Below, piece after piece: positions 37,001 through 47,029 of a stretch of DNA of 64,000 nucleotides (positions are counted from its first letter, which is position 1; the number at the start of each line of letters is the position of its first letter). A program made the translations under genes and the position numbers. Under the pieces are notes generated by a model that did no database searches, was not told the DNA's origin, and saw only the letters and a program-made list of their open reading frames with translations. This DNA is from Heyndrickxia oleronia (lineage in GTDB: Bacteria > Bacillota > Bacilli > Bacillales > Bacillaceae_C): contig NZ_CP065424.1 of NCBI RefSeq assembly GCF_017809215.1, positions 2,264,001 through 2,328,000 of the forward strand, in the 5' to 3' direction.

Positions 37001-37933
37001 ATGCGTCACTTAAAATATTTTTGTATTTTATTCGTTATAACAATGGTTTTCATTTCAGGCTGTGGAAATAGTGCAAAAACTAGCAAACAGCATGAAGGTA
37101 AAATTCAAATAACAACTACAATTGGCATGATAAAAGATATTGTAAACGAGGTAGGTGGAGAGCATGTAGCAGTGGTTGGCTTAATGAAATCTGGTGTTGA
37201 TCCTCATCTTTATAAAGCATCACAGGGAGATATACAGAAGCTTGAAAAGGCAAATATCATTTTCTATAACGGTTTACATTTAGAGGGGAAAATGATTGAT
37301 ATATTCGAAAAGATGGCAAAGAAAAAAACAACGATCGCAGTGTCAAAGGACATTTCAGAAGATCAGTTACGAGGTTGGGATGATGGGACAGAAGGACATG
37401 ATCCACACATTTGGTTTAATGTAAAGCATTGGATAACAGCTACAAAAACAGTACGTGATGAATTAATAAAGTATGATCCAGATCATAAGGAAGATTATCA
37501 AACGAATGCAGATGCATATATAAAAAAATTGGAGGAATTAGACCAGTATGCGGAGGATAAAATTGCAAGTATTCCTGAGCAAACCCGTGTTTTAGTAACA
37601 GCTCATGATGCATTTGGCTATTTTGGAGACCGATATGGTATAGAAGTGATGGGACTCCAAGGCATTAGTACAGCTTCTGAATACGGATCAAAGGATGTCA
37701 GTGAGCTTCGGGATTTTTTAGTTGCTAATAAAATTAAAGCTGTTTTTATGGAATCAAGTGTGCCTAAAAAAGCAATTAATGCGGTTGTTGAAGGAGCAAA
37801 AAAGAAAGGACATAATGTAAAAATTGGTGGAGAACTCTTCTCTGATGCAATGGGTGAAGAAGGAACTCCTGAAGGAACCTATATTGGAATGGTGAGACAT
37901 AATGTAGATACCATTGTAGATGCATTGAAATAA
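37001..37933 (+). CDS. mntA: Manganese ABC transporter substrate-binding lipoprotein
   Basis: This 310-residue TroA/SBP_9 protein has a signal peptide with lipobox FISGC (Cys 21) and the metal ligands in DPHLYK, DPHIWF and a late GELFSDAMG. The DPHLYKAS and ISTASEYG patterns fit the manganese (MntA/SitA) branch, in contrast with the zinc-type protein at 54144. It delivers Mn2+ to the MntB-MntC-MntD permease encoded next. AAAGGAGGAA precedes the ATG. Confidence 0.9.
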   Translation: MRHLKYFCILFVITMVFISGCGNSAKTSKQHEGKIQITTTIGMIKDIVNEVGGEHVAVVGLMKSGVDPHLYKASQGDIQKLEKANIIFYNGLHLEGKMIDIFEKMAKKKTTIAVSKDISEDQLRGWDDGTEGHDPHIWFNVKHWITATKTVRDELIKYDPDHKEDYQTNADAYIKKLEELDQYAEDKIASIPEQTRVLVTAHDAFGYFGDRYGIEVMGLQGISTASEYGSKDVSELRDFLVANKIKAVFMESSVPKKAINAVVEGAKKKGHNVKIGGELFSDAMGEEGTPEGTYIGMVRHNVDTIVDALK

Positions 37934-37950
37934 AAAGGAGGAAATTCAAG

Positions 37951-38709
37951 ATGATTACACCATTAAGTATTCGGAATTTAACTGTTGCATATCAAAAGAA
38001 ACCTGTCCTGGAAAATGTTTCCTTTGATATTCCTGAAGGTAATTTAATCGGTATTATTGGTCCAAATGGAGCGGGGAAATCAACACTTATTAAATCGATC
38101 TTGGAATTAATTCCTTCTGTTTCAGGCACTGTTGAAATATATGGGAAAACGTATAAAGAGAAAAGGAAAATCGTTGGATACGTTCCGCAAAGGGAATCGG
38201 TAGATTGGGATTTTCCTACTAATGCATTAGACGTCGTAACGATGGGAAGATATGGCCACTTGGGCTGGTTTAAACGACCAGGGATGAAGGATAAAAGGAT
38301 CGCTATGGAATGTTTAGAAAAAGTAGGGATGGAAGAATATGCACAACGGCAAATTAGTCAATTATCAGGTGGACAGCAGCAGCGCGTGTTTCTTGCAAGA
38401 GCATTAGCACAAGATGCCCAACTATATTTTATGGATGAACCATTTGTAGGAGTGGATGCGGCGACCGAAAAAGCAATTATTACGCTTCTCAATGATTTAA
38501 AAAAGCAAGGTAAAACAGTTTTGGTTGTACATCATGATTTAAATACGGTTCAAGAATATTTTGACTGGCTTATCTTGTTGAACGTTCATCTTATTGCAGC
38601 AGGACCTACGAAAGATTTATTTACGAAGGACCATCTCCAAAAAACATATGGTGGCAAATTAACGATGCTGGATTCTGAAACATCACCAATACTGATTAAT
38701 TCGAGGTGA
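37951..38709 (+). CDS. mntB: Manganese ABC transporter ATPase
   Basis: This 252-residue cytoplasmic ATPase has Walker A GPNGAGKST, signature LSGGQQQR, Walker B LYFMDEPF and the switch histidine in VVHHD. It powers manganese import by the adjacent permeases. It starts 17 bases after mntA behind AAAAGGAGG, and abuts mntC. Confidence 0.92.
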   Translation: MITPLSIRNLTVAYQKKPVLENVSFDIPEGNLIGIIGPNGAGKSTLIKSILELIPSVSGTVEIYGKTYKEKRKIVGYVPQRESVDWDFPTNALDVVTMGRYGHLGWFKRPGMKDKRIAMECLEKVGMEEYAQRQISQLSGGQQQRVFLARALAQDAQLYFMDEPFVGVDAATEKAIITLLNDLKKQGKTVLVVHHDLNTVQEYFDWLILLNVHLIAAGPTKDLFTKDHLQKTYGGKLTMLDSETSPILINSR

Positions 38710-38714
38710 GAGAA

Positions 38715-39644
38715 ATGAATATCTTTCAAGTTTTTCAAGACCCCAATACTCAATGGATCTTATTTGGTTCCGTTTTACTCGGTATAAGCAGTGGGGTGAT
38801 CGGATGCTTTGCTTATTTGCGCAAGCAAACGTTAATGGGTGATGCTTTATCTCATGCTGCTTTACCAGGTGTATGTCTTGCCTTTATACTGACTGGAACG
38901 AAATCAATCTTTTTTTTCTTAATTGGCGCGATGATCGCTGGTATTTTAGCGACAATGTCAATTAGTTTTATTACAAGATATTCTCGGATTAAACAAGACT
39001 CTGCATTAGGGATTATATTAACTGTATTTTTTGGCATTGGAATTGTTTTATTAACACAAATTCAGCATAGCGCGAGTGGAAATCAAAGTGGATTGGATAA
39101 ATTTTTGTTTGGTCAGGCGGCATCAATGGTTCATTCCGATGTGTATACGATGGCAGGGATTAGTTTGTTTTTAATTGGAGTAAGTATTGTCTTCTTTAAA
39201 GAATTTAAACTACTATCCTTTGATCCAGGCTTTGCAAAAGGAATCGGTTTACCTACAATGATTCTTGATCAATTTATTATGCTACTTTTGGTCATAGCTG
39301 TTGTGATTGGAATACAAGCTGTGGGAGTTGTTTTGATGGCAGCATTATTAATTACCCCAGCTGTATCAGCTCGTTATTGGACGGAAAAATTGCATGTAAT
39401 GATTATATTAGCGGGACTGTTTGGCGGAACAAGTGGATTAATTGGTACAATTATTAGTACATGGGCAAATAATTTACCAACTGGTCCATTGATCGTCCTT
39501 TCAGCAACAAGTATTTTTGTCGTTTCAATTGTATTGGCTCCTAGTCGAGGAGTATTAGCTAAGGCTATGAGACAGAAAAGGGCAAAAACAGAAATATTGA
39601 ACCAACAGCAACTTAAACAAGCAATAAAGGATGGAAATGCATGA
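38715..39644 (+). CDS. mntC: Manganese ABC transporter permease
   Basis: A 309-residue ABC-3 family permease with about eight or nine hydrophobic segments and the motif GDALSHAALPGVCLAF. The ATG at 38715 is preferred because GAGGTGA lies 6 bases before it; a GTG at 38706 overlapping the mntB stop is the alternative. It ends in an extra Lys/Gln-rich cytosolic tail (MRQKRAKTEILNQQQLKQ). It probably pairs with MntD. Confidence 0.9.
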   Translation: MNIFQVFQDPNTQWILFGSVLLGISSGVIGCFAYLRKQTLMGDALSHAALPGVCLAFILTGTKSIFFFLIGAMIAGILATMSISFITRYSRIKQDSALGIILTVFFGIGIVLLTQIQHSASGNQSGLDKFLFGQAASMVHSDVYTMAGISLFLIGVSIVFFKEFKLLSFDPGFAKGIGLPTMILDQFIMLLLVIAVVIGIQAVGVVLMAALLITPAVSARYWTEKLHVMIILAGLFGGTSGLIGTIISTWANNLPTGPLIVLSATSIFVVSIVLAPSRGVLAKAMRQKRAKTEILNQQQLKQAIKDGNA

Positions 39645-40516
39645 TGAATCATATATGGATTATGTTAATTGGCGCATTAGTTGCTTCTTCGTGTAGCTTG
39701 GTAGGTTGTTTTTTAGTATTGAGAAAAATGTCAATGATTGGTGATGCTATTAGTCATGCCATATTACCGGGGATTGTTATTGCCTTCCTTCTAAGTGGAA
39801 CAAGAGATTCCTTCGTCATGATGATAGGTGCTGCGGTTATAGGGATCATTACTGTTTTTCTTATACAAATGTTTCAAAATAATGGTGTACAATCTGATGC
39901 ATCGATTGGAGTCGTTTTTACAGCACTATTTGCAGGAGGAGTCGTATTAGTCAGTTTATTTACTAGGCAGGTTGATCTGGATCTTGATTGTGTTCTATAT
40001 GGGGAAATTGCTTATGCACCATGGGATACATTTATAATAAATGGGATGGAATTAGGTCCTAAAGCGGTCTGGATCGTGGGGAGTATTTTATTATTGAATA
40101 TTCTAGTAATTGGGCTCTTCTATAAACAATTTAAGCTTTGTTCTTTTGACCCAGCAATGGCAGCTGCATTAGGAATACCAGTTGTTTTCTTTCATTATTT
40201 GTTAATGAGCCTCGTTTCTTTAACAACTGTTTCCTCTTTTGAAAGTGTTGGTGCCATTCTTGTTGTTGGAATGATAATAGTTCCTGCGGCAACTGCATAT
40301 TTACTTACTGATCGGCTGTTTATCATGATTATTTATAGTATGATTGCAGGAATCGTGAGCGCGGTATTAGGTTATTATTTTGCCTATTTAATGGATGCAT
40401 CAATTGCAGGATGTATGATTATGGTAGCAGGCTTCCTTTTCTTCATTACTTTGTTTGCTTCGCCGAAGCATGGAGTTTTATTTAAAAAATGGCGGAGAAA
40501 AAAATTAGTGATTTAA
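39641..40516 (+). CDS. mntD: Manganese ABC transporter permease
   Basis: A 291-residue ABC-3 permease paralogous to MntC, with GDAISHAILPGIVIAF and about nine hydrophobic segments. Its start overlaps the mntC stop by four bases. Two different permease genes in series are the normal mntABCD plan of Bacillus. The sigma factor gene starts 68 bases later, with no clear terminator between, so read-through is possible. Confidence 0.9.
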   Translation: MMNHIWIMLIGALVASSCSLVGCFLVLRKMSMIGDAISHAILPGIVIAFLLSGTRDSFVMMIGAAVIGIITVFLIQMFQNNGVQSDASIGVVFTALFAGGVVLVSLFTRQVDLDLDCVLYGEIAYAPWDTFIINGMELGPKAVWIVGSILLLNILVIGLFYKQFKLCSFDPAMAAALGIPVVFFHYLLMSLVSLTTVSSFESVGAILVVGMIIVPAATAYLLTDRLFIMIIYSMIAGIVSAVLGYYFAYLMDASIAGCMIMVAGFLFFITLFASPKHGVLFKKWRRKKLVI

Positions 40517-40584
40517 TTTCATACCCGTAACTTTTTCTTGTTAAAATTCGTTTATTATATAGAGGTTCAAAAGGAGTGATCACT

Positions 40585-41250
40585 TTGAAAACCAAGCTTG
40601 GTAATGAATCTGGTATTGATAAAACAGACATAACAAATTTCTATCCTGCTCTAAAGAGGTATTGTCGAATGATGACAAGAAATAACTGGGATGGGGATGA
40701 CTTGGCTCAAGAAACGATGGAAAAAATGCTTAAAACATATATTGATAAAAATGCAAGTATCAATATAACCTTATTGTATCGTATTGCACATAATCGATGG
40801 GTAGATCAAATGCGAAAAGATTCGAAAGTAGTAAATGGTTCATTACAAGAACCGTCCTATGATCCGATAAAGGATCTACCTGAGCTATACTCAATAATTG
40901 AAAAACTTGTTTCAAATTTATCTTATCAACAGACTGTAATTTTCATTTTAAAGGATGTTTTTCAATTCAGTCTTTCAGATATCTCCGAATCCTTAAATAT
41001 GACAGAAGGCGCCATAAAGGCTTCATTATTTAGAACTCGTAATCGTTTAAAAAATATTGTGGCAGATAATGATCCTCAAAGGTTGTTGCAGTCATATATG
41101 AATATGGATGAGAGGGAAGCTTTGCTTCATGCAACGTATGAAGCGATAAAAAATGAAAATCCATCTATTCTTGTAGAATTATTCCGATTGTTTAACTTGA
41201 AATCTACATCACCTTCCATTTCGACAAGCCTCCAACTACGAGCAGCTTAA
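40585..41250 (+). CDS. ECF-like RNA polymerase sigma factor
   Basis: This 221-residue protein has sigma region 2 (about residues 25-85, with [12 protein letters not shown] and [12 protein letters not shown]) and region 4 (about residues 105-165, with [28 protein letters not shown]), then about 55 residues beyond region 4 ending in LQLRAA. The TTG start at 40585 follows AAAAGGAG by 8 bases. No anti-sigma gene is adjacent; instead a clpP paralogue follows after 17 bases. The C-terminal Ala-Ala resembles a ClpX-recognised end. Group assignment is uncertain. Confidence 0.8.
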   Translation: MKTKLGNESGIDKTDITNFYPALKRYCRMMTRNNWDGDDLAQETMEKMLKTYIDKNASINITLLYRIAHNRWVDQMRKDSKVVNGSLQEPSYDPIKDLPELYSIIEKLVSNLSYQQTVIFILKDVFQFSLSDISESLNMTEGAIKASLFRTRNRLKNIVADNDPQRLLQSYMNMDEREALLHATYEAIKNENPSILVELFRLFNLKSTSPSISTSLQLRAA

Positions 41251-41267
41251 AAACAGGAGGAAAAAGC

Positions 41268-41840
41268 ATGAATACAATTCCATATGTAATAGAGCAATCA
41301 TCGCGTGGTGAAAGATCATTTGATATTTATTCAAGATTATTAAAGGATCGTATTATTATCATTGGTGATGAAATCAATGATTCAGTTGCAAACAGTGTAG
41401 TCGCACAATTATTATTTTTAGCTGCTGATAACCCAGAAAAAGATATCTCCATCTATATTAATAGTCCTGGCGGATCGACATCAGCTGGTTTTGCCATTTT
41501 GGATACAATGCAATTTATCAAACCTGATGTACAAACCATCTGTATTGGTTTAGCTGCCTCATTCGGTGCAATGCTGCTATTGGCAGGAACAAAAGGGAAA
41601 CGAATGGCATTACCAAATAGTGAAATTATGATCCATCAGCCTCTAGGTGGCGTACGAGGGCAGGCGACTGATTTAGAAATATCTGCAAAAAGAATCTTAA
41701 AGCTTAAAGAGCATTTAAACAAAATGATTGCTGAACGTACAGGACAATCCTATGACAAGGTTGCGCAAGATACCGATCGAGATTATTTCATGTCTGCTAA
41801 AGAAGCCCTTGAGTATGGGATTATTGATAAAATCATTTGA
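41268..41840 (+). CDS. clpP: ClpP protease paralogue
   Basis: The 190-residue serine peptidase has the full catalytic triad: Ser98 in AASFGAM, His123 in IHQPLGG and Asp172 in DRDYFMS. It differs from the main ClpP at many positions ([14 protein letters not shown] instead of the usual GMAASMGAFLL), so it is probably the second ClpP known from some Bacillus species. It should work with a Clp ATPase encoded elsewhere. AGGAGGAAAAAG precedes the ATG. It is co-transcribed with the sigma factor gene and followed by a terminator. Confidence 0.9.
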   Translation: MNTIPYVIEQSSRGERSFDIYSRLLKDRIIIIGDEINDSVANSVVAQLLFLAADNPEKDISIYINSPGGSTSAGFAILDTMQFIKPDVQTICIGLAASFGAMLLLAGTKGKRMALPNSEIMIHQPLGGVRGQATDLEISAKRILKLKEHLNKMIAERTGQSYDKVAQDTDRDYFMSAKEALEYGIIDKII

Positions 41841-41853
41841 TATTAATTTTGAT

Positions 41854-41894
41854 AAAGGGAGTACACTTTAAAATTAGAGGTGTACTCTTTTTTT
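41854..41894 (+). terminator. Terminator after clpP
   Basis: GAGTACAC pairs with GTGTACTC, flanked by A and T runs, 14 bases after the clpP stop. Confidence 0.88.
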
Positions 41895-41929
41895 ACGTAG
41901 TTAAAAGCCATTTCATTAATTTTAATGTA

Positions 41930-41959
41930 TTGACGTTTTTCAAAGAACTGTGCTATTGT
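41930..41959 (+). promoter_or_regulatory. Probable sigma-A promoter of the his operon
   Basis: TTGACG at 41930-41935 and TATTGT at 41954-41959 with an 18-base spacer and an upstream TG dinucleotide (extended -10). The leader downstream has only a small inverted repeat, CTTTAGT/ACTAAAG (41977-42008), and no T-box. Confidence 0.6.
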
Positions 41960-42033
41960 AAATACAACTCAAAATGCTTTAGTTTGGTAGAGTGATAATA
42001 TACTAAAGAATTAGTGGTGTAGGAAGTGAAAAT

Positions 42034-43161
42034 ATGTTTTTACCAAGTGGTAGTAAAGATATGTTGGGGAGTAGAGTTAGCCGGCAGAACCAGGTGTTTG
42101 AAACATTTCGACAAGTTGTTACTTTAAGGGGGTATCAAGAAATAGCGACTCCGGTAGTAGAATATGCGAGTACATTTACAAATGAATATGTCGGAATGCC
42201 CCTGCAAAACATGTTGAAATGGTTTAACAGTGATGGTGATATTGAAGTATTAAGGCCGGATTGGACGACAGCCATCGCAAGAGCTATAGCAAAGCATAGT
42301 GATAAGCCTCAAAAATGGGCATATCAAGGATCTATTTTCAGAAGAAATAAACTGGGGGTAGAGGGTAGACAGGTTGGAATAGAAATAATCAATTATTCCA
42401 ATCTACTAGCTGAAAGTGAATGCTTATTTATGGCTAGAAATTTTCTTAATGAGTTGAAGATATCGGAATACATAACCGAACTAGCCCATACAGGAATTTT
42501 TGAAGAATTATCCAAGCAATTAAATTTAAGTGAAAATGATTTTGAGCAATTGCGTTTAGCTATGCATGATAAAAGAAAAGATACGGTTTATCAAATAGCT
42601 AAAAACCATGGCAATCATGAGATTGCCGATGAGTTTGTATCTTTGGTCGATGCCTATGGCAACTTTGAGTCAGTAATTGAAATGTATGAAATCCGATGGA
42701 AAAATAACGCCACCTTATTGAACATCCTAGGGGACATAAAACGATTATCACTGATGCTACAGTCAATGGGTGAAACAGACATAATCGTTGATTTAGGAAG
42801 AGTAAAAAATCTTCCATATTATTCTGGGATGATGTTTAGAGGTTTTCTGAAGGAAAATGGAGCAACGTGTTATTCAGGTGGCCGTTATGATAAATTGTAT
42901 GAACAATTTGAACAAAGTATTAGTGCTGTTGGTTTAGCATTTGATGCAGATCAGTTAGCTGAACAAATACAAGTAGAGAAAAATAGAGAAAAAATTTGTG
43001 TGATTGCAACTGAAGAAACGTATTCAATAGCAGAACAATTAAGGGAACGATATAAGGATTCAATTGTTGAAGTTCTGGATAAGGAAACAAACCTAAATGC
43101 GTTTGATAAGGTGCTAAATATAATAGGAAGCAATGGTGATTACGAGGTGATTGAGAAATGA
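42034..43161 (+). CDS. hisZ: ATP phosphoribosyltransferase regulatory subunit
   Basis: This 375-residue protein is a HisS-like, non-aminoacylating paralogue. It has the class II aaRS motif regions (PVVEYAST, LRPDWTTAIAR, SGGRYDKLYEQF) but not the anticodon-binding domain. It forms a hetero-octamer with the short HisG encoded next and gives histidine feedback control. It is the first gene of hisZGDBHAFI. AGGAAGTGA precedes the ATG, and its stop overlaps the hisG start by four bases. Confidence 0.93.
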   Translation: MFLPSGSKDMLGSRVSRQNQVFETFRQVVTLRGYQEIATPVVEYASTFTNEYVGMPLQNMLKWFNSDGDIEVLRPDWTTAIARAIAKHSDKPQKWAYQGSIFRRNKLGVEGRQVGIEIINYSNLLAESECLFMARNFLNELKISEYITELAHTGIFEELSKQLNLSENDFEQLRLAMHDKRKDTVYQIAKNHGNHEIADEFVSLVDAYGNFESVIEMYEIRWKNNATLLNILGDIKRLSLMLQSMGETDIIVDLGRVKNLPYYSGMMFRGFLKENGATCYSGGRYDKLYEQFEQSISAVGLAFDADQLAEQIQVEKNREKICVIATEETYSIAEQLRERYKDSIVEVLDKETNLNAFDKVLNIIGSNGDYEVIEK

Positions 43162-43781
43162 AGATATGTATTGCATTAACAAAAGGTAGGCTAGAAGAAC
43201 AATTTCTTAATTATTTTCGCACTTTATCTTATAATATTGATCCTTTAGTTAATAAGGGAAGAAAACTATCTGTAGAAACAGAAAATTTTCAGTTTATTTT
43301 TGCTAAGGGTGTAGATGTAGCAACATATGTTGAACATGGAATTGCGGATATTGGCATCATTGGTGAAGACATTCTTCTTGAATATCAACCAGATGTTTAT
43401 AATTTATTGCCTCTCCCGTTTGGAAAATGTCGTTTTTCACTAGCGGAACAAGAAAAAAAAGGTGTCAAACGAAAACAGAAACGGACCATTGCAACTAAAT
43501 ATCCGAATGTTACAACAGATTTTTTTCGAAAAAAAGGGGAATCTGTTGATATTGTAAAACTAGAGGGTTCAGTTGAACTAGCACCATTATTGGGTTTAGC
43601 AGATGCAATCGTTGATATTGTAGAAACTGGAACGACATTAAGGGAAAATGGCCTAATTGTAACAGAAGATATTCATTGGATTTCTGCGCGTTGCATTGCC
43701 AATCGATCATCTTTGAAAATAAAACGTGAGCTAATAACACCTTTAATTGAGGCGATTTTTCCTAAGGAGGAAATTCGATGA
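43158..43781 (+). CDS. hisG: ATP phosphoribosyltransferase, short form
   Basis: At 207 residues this is the short HisG lacking the regulatory C-terminal domain, consistent with hisZ upstream. It joins ATP and PRPP in the first step of histidine synthesis. The phosphate-binding motif appears as DAIVDIVETGTTLRENGL. The ATGA overlaps on both sides show coupled translation. Confidence 0.94.
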   Translation: MKICIALTKGRLEEQFLNYFRTLSYNIDPLVNKGRKLSVETENFQFIFAKGVDVATYVEHGIADIGIIGEDILLEYQPDVYNLLPLPFGKCRFSLAEQEKKGVKRKQKRTIATKYPNVTTDFFRKKGESVDIVKLEGSVELAPLLGLADAIVDIVETGTTLRENGLIVTEDIHWISARCIANRSSLKIKRELITPLIEAIFPKEEIR

Positions 43782-45073
43782 TTCGCAACTATTCACCTGA
43801 GCAATTTATCAATAATTTTATTCAATGTCGGTATAAAGAAAAATCAATGCAGGAAGAAATAGTAAACATTGCAAAGGAAGTCATTAAGTCTATTCGTTTA
43901 AATGGAGAAGAAGCTCTAAAAGAATATGTAAAGAAATTTGATGGTATAGTACCAAAACAATGGGAAGTTACAAAAGAAGAAAGAGAACTTGCATGGAAAA
44001 ATATATCAAATGAAATCGTTGTTACGCTAAAAAAAGCGGCTAAAAATATTAAAGAATTTCATAAAAAACAACTTCAACAGTCCAGATTTATGGATTTATC
44101 TGAAGATATCATATCTGGTCAACTGTTTCGTCCGATAGAACGAGTAGGAATCTATGTGCCTGGTGGAACAGCCTGTTATCCTTCAACTGTACTTATGAAT
44201 GCCATTCCTGCTTCCCTTGCAGGCGTTGAAGAGATCATCATGACCACTCCTGCAAGAATGGGAGAAAGGATTTCACCTATTTTATCTGTAGCAGCAGATA
44301 TTGCAGGTGTAGATAAGATATATAAAATTGGTGGGATTCAGGCAATTGCAGCACTTGCATATGGGACCGAAACGATGCAAGCAGTGGATAAAATTGTTGG
44401 TCCGGGCAATGCCTATGTTGCTGCAGCAAAATCACTAGTATTTGGTGATGTTGGTATCGATATGATTGCAGGTCCATCTGAAGTAGCTATCATTGCGGAC
44501 GAAAATGCGAATCCAACATTTATTGCAGCAGATTTAATTGCTCAAGCTGAGCATGATGTTCAAGCACGCACTTTTCTTTTTACTACTAGTGAGAAATTAT
44601 TGAGCGAAACCAAGTTGGAATTAATTAAACAATGTGAATGTTTACCGAGGAGGGAAATTGCTGAGAAATCACTAGAATTTCAAAGTGCTAGTGTCATAGT
44701 TGATTCGATAGATATGGCATTTGACTTGGTGAATCAATTAGCCCCCGAGCATTTAGAAATTCAATTAGATCAGCCTCTAACCTATTTAAATAAAGTCAAA
44801 AATGCGGGTTCTGTTTTTCTTGGTTATCATACTCCTGAAGCACTTGGGGATTATTTTGCAGGCCCTAACCATGTATTACCAACAGGCGGTACAGCAAGGT
44901 TTTCATCCGGACTATCCGTTGATGATTTTATGAAAAAAACTACATTTTTATATTATTCTAAAGCAGCTTTGGAAAATGCCTCCAAAGATGTGGTTACATT
45001 AGCAAATCAAGAAAAGTTAGCCGGACATGCACGAGCAGTTCAAGTAAGAATTCAAGAAAATAAACAAATGTAA
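43778..45073 (+). CDS. hisD: Histidinol dehydrogenase
   Basis: This 431-residue zinc enzyme oxidises histidinol to histidine in the last two steps. Visible motifs are GIYVPGGTA, IVGPGNAYV, DMIAGPSEV, AQAEHD and PNHVLPTGGTARF, which contain the zinc and catalytic histidines. AAGGAGG precedes the ATG, which overlaps hisG by four bases. Confidence 0.95.
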   Translation: MIRNYSPEQFINNFIQCRYKEKSMQEEIVNIAKEVIKSIRLNGEEALKEYVKKFDGIVPKQWEVTKEERELAWKNISNEIVVTLKKAAKNIKEFHKKQLQQSRFMDLSEDIISGQLFRPIERVGIYVPGGTACYPSTVLMNAIPASLAGVEEIIMTTPARMGERISPILSVAADIAGVDKIYKIGGIQAIAALAYGTETMQAVDKIVGPGNAYVAAAKSLVFGDVGIDMIAGPSEVAIIADENANPTFIAADLIAQAEHDVQARTFLFTTSEKLLSETKLELIKQCECLPRREIAEKSLEFQSASVIVDSIDMAFDLVNQLAPEHLEIQLDQPLTYLNKVKNAGSVFLGYHTPEALGDYFAGPNHVLPTGGTARFSSGLSVDDFMKKTTFLYYSKAALENASKDVVTLANQEKLAGHARAVQVRIQENKQM

Positions 45074-45115
45074 TAGAATATGGCCCGATGGACTTGTAAA
45101 GAAGGAGTGAGCTTC

Positions 45116-45703
45116 ATGCGTACAGCAGAAAAAAGAAGACAAACAAATGAAACATCGATATTTGTGGCAATTCACTTAGACGATCCGTCAAATGTTTTAA
45201 TTCAAACAGGGATCGGTTTTTTTGATCATATGCTTGAGTTATTCGCCAAACATGGAAGGTTCGGACTTCATATTAAAGCAGAAGGAGATCTACACATTGA
45301 TAGTCACCATACAGTAGAAGATGTAGGAATTGTTTTAGGTCAAGTAGTGAAGGCAGCATTAGGAAATAAAGAAGGAATTTCAAGATATGGATCTTCTTAC
45401 GTACCGATGGATGAGACATTGGGATTTATAGCAGTAGATATTAGTGGCAGACCATATCTACATTTTGATGCACAATTTACTAATCCTAAATTAGGTGCAT
45501 TTGATACGGAATTAGTGAAAGAATTTTTTATTGCTTTTGCTAATCAATCAGCCATTACATTACATGCTAGAGTGTTATATGGAGAAAATACGCATCATCA
45601 AATTGAATCATTGTTTAAAGCCTTAGGACGTGCACTTTGTCAGGCAATTACCATTGATCCGAAAATTAATGGAGTCAATTCAACAAAGGGGTTACTCGAA
45701 TGA
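45116..45703 (+). CDS. hisB: Imidazoleglycerol-phosphate dehydratase
   Basis: This 195-residue enzyme has the metal-binding motifs [18 protein letters not shown] and NTHHQIE-type (here [10 protein letters not shown]). The ATG at 45116 is preferred because AGAAGGAGTG precedes it and the length then equals the usual monofunctional HisB; the frame opens 36 bases earlier. There is no fused phosphatase domain, as in other Firmicutes. Confidence 0.94.
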   Translation: MRTAEKRRQTNETSIFVAIHLDDPSNVLIQTGIGFFDHMLELFAKHGRFGLHIKAEGDLHIDSHHTVEDVGIVLGQVVKAALGNKEGISRYGSSYVPMDETLGFIAVDISGRPYLHFDAQFTNPKLGAFDTELVKEFFIAFANQSAITLHARVLYGENTHHQIESLFKALGRALCQAITIDPKINGVNSTKGLLE

Positions 45704-46308
45704 TTGCTATTATTGATTATGGAATGGGGAATATCTCAAGTGTATCCAATGCGCTGATAGATTTAGGCTGTGATGTATGTGTGACTGATAATCAAACAGA
45801 ACTAGAAAGAGCATCACATATTATCCTTCCAGGAGTCGGTTCATTCCAAGCGGCTGCTCAAGAACTTAATAACCGCCAATTGCGAGAGATTTTACATGAA
45901 TTAGCCAAAACCAAGCCCATTTTAGGAATATGCTTAGGAATGCAATTATTATTTACAAAGGGTTATGAGGGGGAGCAATCATTGGGTTTAAATTTAATTC
46001 CAGGAACAGTTGAAAAAATGCGTACAGTTGATCCACTCCCCCATATCGGATGGAATACACTTGATGTTAAGGACGAAGAATTTGGAAGATTTCAAGATCA
46101 ATATGTATACTTTGTTCACTCCTATATAGCAAAAACTGATTCTAAATATGTATTGGCTACAACGGACTATGGTACACAGATTCCAGCAATTGTGCGTAAG
46201 GGAAATATCTATGGAATGCAATTTCACCCTGAAAAAAGCGGGGCTGTTGGAAGGAAGTTAATAGAAATATTTCTTCAATCAAATAACATAAAAATTGTAA
46301 ATAATTAA
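45700..46308 (+). CDS. hisH: Imidazole glycerol phosphate synthase, glutaminase subunit
   Basis: This 202-residue class I amidotransferase has the nucleophile in GICLGMQLL and the His/Glu pair in QFHPEKSG. It supplies ammonia to HisF. The ATG overlaps the hisB stop by four bases. Confidence 0.94.
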   Translation: MIAIIDYGMGNISSVSNALIDLGCDVCVTDNQTELERASHIILPGVGSFQAAAQELNNRQLREILHELAKTKPILGICLGMQLLFTKGYEGEQSLGLNLIPGTVEKMRTVDPLPHIGWNTLDVKDEEFGRFQDQYVYFVHSYIAKTDSKYVLATTDYGTQIPAIVRKGNIYGMQFHPEKSGAVGRKLIEIFLQSNNIKIVNN

Positions 46309-46324
46309 GTTAGGTGGTTACAAG

Positions 46325-47029
46325 ATGAGGATTATACCGGCGATTGATTTAATAAATGGAAAATGTGTACGGTTGTACCAAGGGGATTTTCGAAAAACCA
46401 CTGAAGTGGCAAGTGATCCTCTTATACAAATTCAACAATTTATTGAGGATGGAGCTGAGCTTGTACATATTGTTGATCTTGATGGAGCAAGGCGGGGAAC
46501 AAGTGTACAGTTTGAATTAATTAGGAAACTAGTAGAAATTTCGAGGATACCTATTCAGGTCGGTGGAGGTATTCGTGATCTAGAAACGATTGATAAATAT
46601 ATTTGTGCAGGGGTTGCAAGACTGGTGTTAGGGACAGCGGCAATTGAAAAACCAGGATTCTTGCAGGAAGCATTAAAAAAATATCATCATCACATTGTCA
46701 TTGGCATCGATGCAAAAAATGGAAAAGTGGCTACGAGTGGATGGGAAAATATTTCAGAAGTCAATTATCTCGAATTTGCAAAAAAAATGGAGCAGCTTGG
46801 CGTTGAAACAATTATCTACACCGATATTTCAAAGGATGGAACAATGAGTGGACCTAATCTTTATCATCTAGAAAAAATCGTTAATCAAGTCGGTTGTAAA
46901 ATTATTGCATCAGGAGGAATACGTCATTATGAGGACATTCTTTCTTTGTCAGGGATTGGGATAACTGAAGCGATAGTTGGTAAAGCAATTTATGATGGAA
47001 AAGTAACTCTCCGGAGGGATCAGATATGA
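46325..47029 (+). CDS. hisA: ProFAR isomerase
   Basis: This 234-residue (beta/alpha)8 enzyme opens with [17 protein letters not shown] (catalytic Asp8) and has [13 protein letters not shown] with the second catalytic Asp. It isomerises ProFAR to PRFAR. AGGTGG lies just before the ATG, and the end overlaps hisF by four bases. Confidence 0.94.
   Translation: MRIIPAIDLINGKCVRLYQGDFRKTTEVASDPLIQIQQFIEDGAELVHIVDLDGARRGTSVQFELIRKLVEISRIPIQVGGGIRDLETIDKYICAGVARLVLGTAAIEKPGFLQEALKKYHHHIVIGIDAKNGKVATSGWENISEVNYLEFAKKMEQLGVETIIYTDISKDGTMSGPNLYHLEKIVNQVGCKIIASGGIRHYEDILSLSGIGITEAIVGKAIYDGKVTLRRDQI

Noticed and set aside
41960-42033. T-box leader for the his operon
   Set aside because: There is no AGGGTGGNACCGCG-type T-box motif and the leader is too short.
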